Of a DNA stretch of 63,064 nucleotides, positions 62,223 to 63,064 are shown piece after piece. Within the stretch, counting starts at the first letter, position 1. Every line of letters begins with the position of its first letter. Source of the stretch: Paenibacillus sp. 598K (lineage in GTDB: Bacteria > Bacillota > Bacilli > Paenibacillales > Paenibacillaceae); NCBI RefSeq assembly GCF_003851045.1, contig NZ_BFBX01000087.1:327-63390 (forward strand), read 5' to 3'. Below the pieces are notes generated by a model that did not search any database, was not told where the DNA came from, and saw only the letters and a program-made list of their open reading frames with translations. A program made the position numbers and the translations under genes.

Positions 62223-62699
62223 CTAACCCTTTTGCCTTTCGCGCAGCGCACGCTGAATATCGCGCTGGGCGTCCTTTTTGGCGGCCGATTCGCGTTTGTC
62301 GTACTGCTTTTTGCCCTTACCTAGACCAATCAGCAGCTTGGCGAAGCCATTGCGCGAGTAGATCTTGAGCGGTACGATGGCGTAGCCCTCCTGCTTGGAC
62401 AGGCCGAGCAGCTTGTTGATCTGCGACTTGTGCATGAGCAGCTTGCGCGCGCGCGTCGGGTCTGCCGGGTTGTGCCGGTTGCCCTGCTCGAACGGACTGA
62501 CATGCATGTTATGGATGAAAATCTCGCCATTGCGGATGGTGGCAAAGGCGTCGCTAATGTTGGACCGCCCCTGACGGATCGACTTGATCTCGGTCCCGGT
62601 CAGTACCATGCCTGCTTCGAACGTCTCTTCAATGAAATAATCATGAGATGCCTTCTTGTTCTGCGCAAGCGGCCGGTCATCGGTCTTCTTCTTGGCCAT
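62223..62699 (-). CDS. smpB: SsrA-binding protein SmpB
   Basis: A 158-residue protein that binds tmRNA and brings it to stalled ribosomes. Family features: [40 protein letters not shown], and the basic C-terminal tail [20 protein letters not shown] that enters the mRNA channel. The ATG at 62699 follows GGAG; the frame starts nine bases earlier without support. It stands in the canonical order rnr-smpB-ssrA, about 240 bases before ssrA. The gap 61985-62222 holds a TATACT at about 62110, probably the ssrA -10 with a long leader, and nothing else clear. Confidence 0.97.
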   Translation of the reverse strand: MAKKKTDDRPLAQNKKASHDYFIEETFEAGMVLTGTEIKSIRQGRSNISDAFATIRNGEIFIHNMHVSPFEQGNRHNPADPTRARKLLMHKSQINKLLGLSKQEGYAIVPLKIYSRNGFAKLLIGLGKGKKQYDKRESAAKKDAQRDIQRALRERQKG

Positions 62700-62755
62700 G
62701 AGCCTCACTCCTCACTGCCGTTACGTCGCTCTGCCTCTGGCAGAGTCAGACATTA

Positions 62756-62797
62756 ATTGTACCAAGACAGGCAGGGGAAATCAATATCCCCTGCCTG
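62756..62797 (-). promoter_or_regulatory. smpB promoter embedded in the rnr hairpin
   Basis: On the minus strand TTGATT (62784-62779), 17 bases, TACAAT (62761-62756). The -35 lies in the loop of a ten-base-pair hairpin, CAGGCAGGGG (62768-62777) with CCCCTGCCTG (62788-62797), which follows the rnr stop codon. The hairpin has no long T-run. Confidence 0.6.
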
Positions 62798-62821
62798 CTC
62801 TGGAACGTCGCCGATGAACGG

Positions 62822-63064
62822 CTATTTTTTCTTCTTGCGAACAAAAGCCGCCATACTGCTGCCGCCGCCCTTGCCCTTCTTGCGCTTGCCGCCGCCAGTG
62901 CTGCCCGCAGCGCCCGCGCCGCCCGCTCCAGGGCCGCCGCTGCCGCCTTTGCCGGGGCCGCTCTTGCCTGGCTTGCCAGCGCTGCCACCGGCTGCACCAC
63001 GCTTGCGTGGACTGCCTGGCCTGCTACCGCCGCCAGGACCGCCGCGTCCCGGGCCGCCCGCGCC
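62822..63064 (-). CDS. rnr: Ribonuclease R, C-terminal tail only (cut by window edge)
   Basis: Only the last 80 codons and the TAG stop are inside. The sequence is a low-complexity tail rich in Gly, Ala, Pro, Lys and Arg (for example GGGSRPGSPRKRGAAGGS), ending SSMAAFVRKKKK. Such basic tails extend beyond the S1 domain of RNase R in Paenibacillus-like bacteria and probably bind RNA or ribosomes. No catalytic part is visible, so the identity rests on the tail and on the rnr-smpB-ssrA gene order. RNase R degrades the faulty mRNAs released by trans-translation. Confidence 0.7.
   Translation of the reverse strand, partial: GAGGPGRGGPGGGSRPGSPRKRGAAGGSAGKPGKSGPGKGGSGGPGAGGAGAAGSTGGGKRKKGKGGGSSMAAFVRKKKK

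Noticed and set aside
62746..63000. Separate Ala/Arg-rich small protein at the right edge
   Set aside because: It is an out-of-frame reading of the Gly/Ala/Lys-rich RNase R tail; the frame ending FVRKKKK at 62822 fits gene order.

Overview
The window looks like a chromosomal piece of a Paenibacillaceae bacterium (Paenibacillus or Cohnella type). The evidence is a GC-rich backbone, several YesM/YesN sensor-regulator pairs next to sugar ABC transporters that lack their own ATPase, three S-layer-homology (SLH) cell-surface proteins, a Firmicute-type cydABD cluster, and the rnr-smpB-ssrA order at the right end. The genus is inferred from gene content only.

Layout. 1-3 kb: cydA-cydB-cydD (cytochrome bd oxidase and its assembly exporter, minus strand), with an Fnr/Crp-type palindrome about 42 bases upstream of the predicted cydA start of transcription. 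3.3-7.6 kb: a dual-kinase hybrid sensor and a response regulator with a BTAD/SARP output domain. 7.7-9.4 kb: small membrane proteins and a lipoprotein. 9.4-9.9 kb: a decayed gene or dispersed repeat. 9.9-34 kb: a carbohydrate-use region with two complete sugar ABC import systems, each with its own YesM/YesN pair, plus GH43, GH127, an ADP-ribosylglycohydrolase-fold secreted protein, a TIM-barrel glycosidase-like protein and a large SLH-anchored metallophosphatase. GH43 and GH127 together suggest arabinose-containing plant glycans. Direct repeats with a 20-base period occur at the same distance from the -10 element in front of the second system's binding-protein gene and its permease operon, and probably mark the regulator's binding site. 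34-39 kb: AraC regulator, serine hydrolase, alditol oxidase, CPBP protease and small genes.

39.7-49 kb is accessory in character. It holds a minus-strand operon (TPR-like protein, nucleotide pyrophosphohydrolase, PLD-nuclease/helicase), an XRE regulator with three operator copies 23 bases apart, an acetyltransferase, a TetR gene whose operator is repeated before an SDR-alpha/beta-hydrolase fusion gene, and an amino-acid permease. 49-61.6 kb looks more AT-rich and is organised around the ssrA (tmRNA) gene. Intact ssrA lies at 61623-61984. A truncated 73-base copy of its 3' end sits at 59457-59529. A hairpin nearly identical to the one beside that copy, followed by the last 8 bases of ssrA, sits at 55165-55216. 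The segments bounded by these scars carry a Fic protein, a DUF3800 protein, an MFS exporter with its TetR, and an SLH/Ig-repeat surface protein, and an AbrB-Doc toxin-antitoxin pair abuts one scar. This is best read as repeated integration at the ssrA 3' end, with the integrase lost or outside the window.

Most visible logic is local: each surface or transport cassette carries its own regulator, and operators can be seen as repeats or palindromes at several of them. No rRNA, ordinary tRNA, CRISPR array or complete insertion sequence was found.
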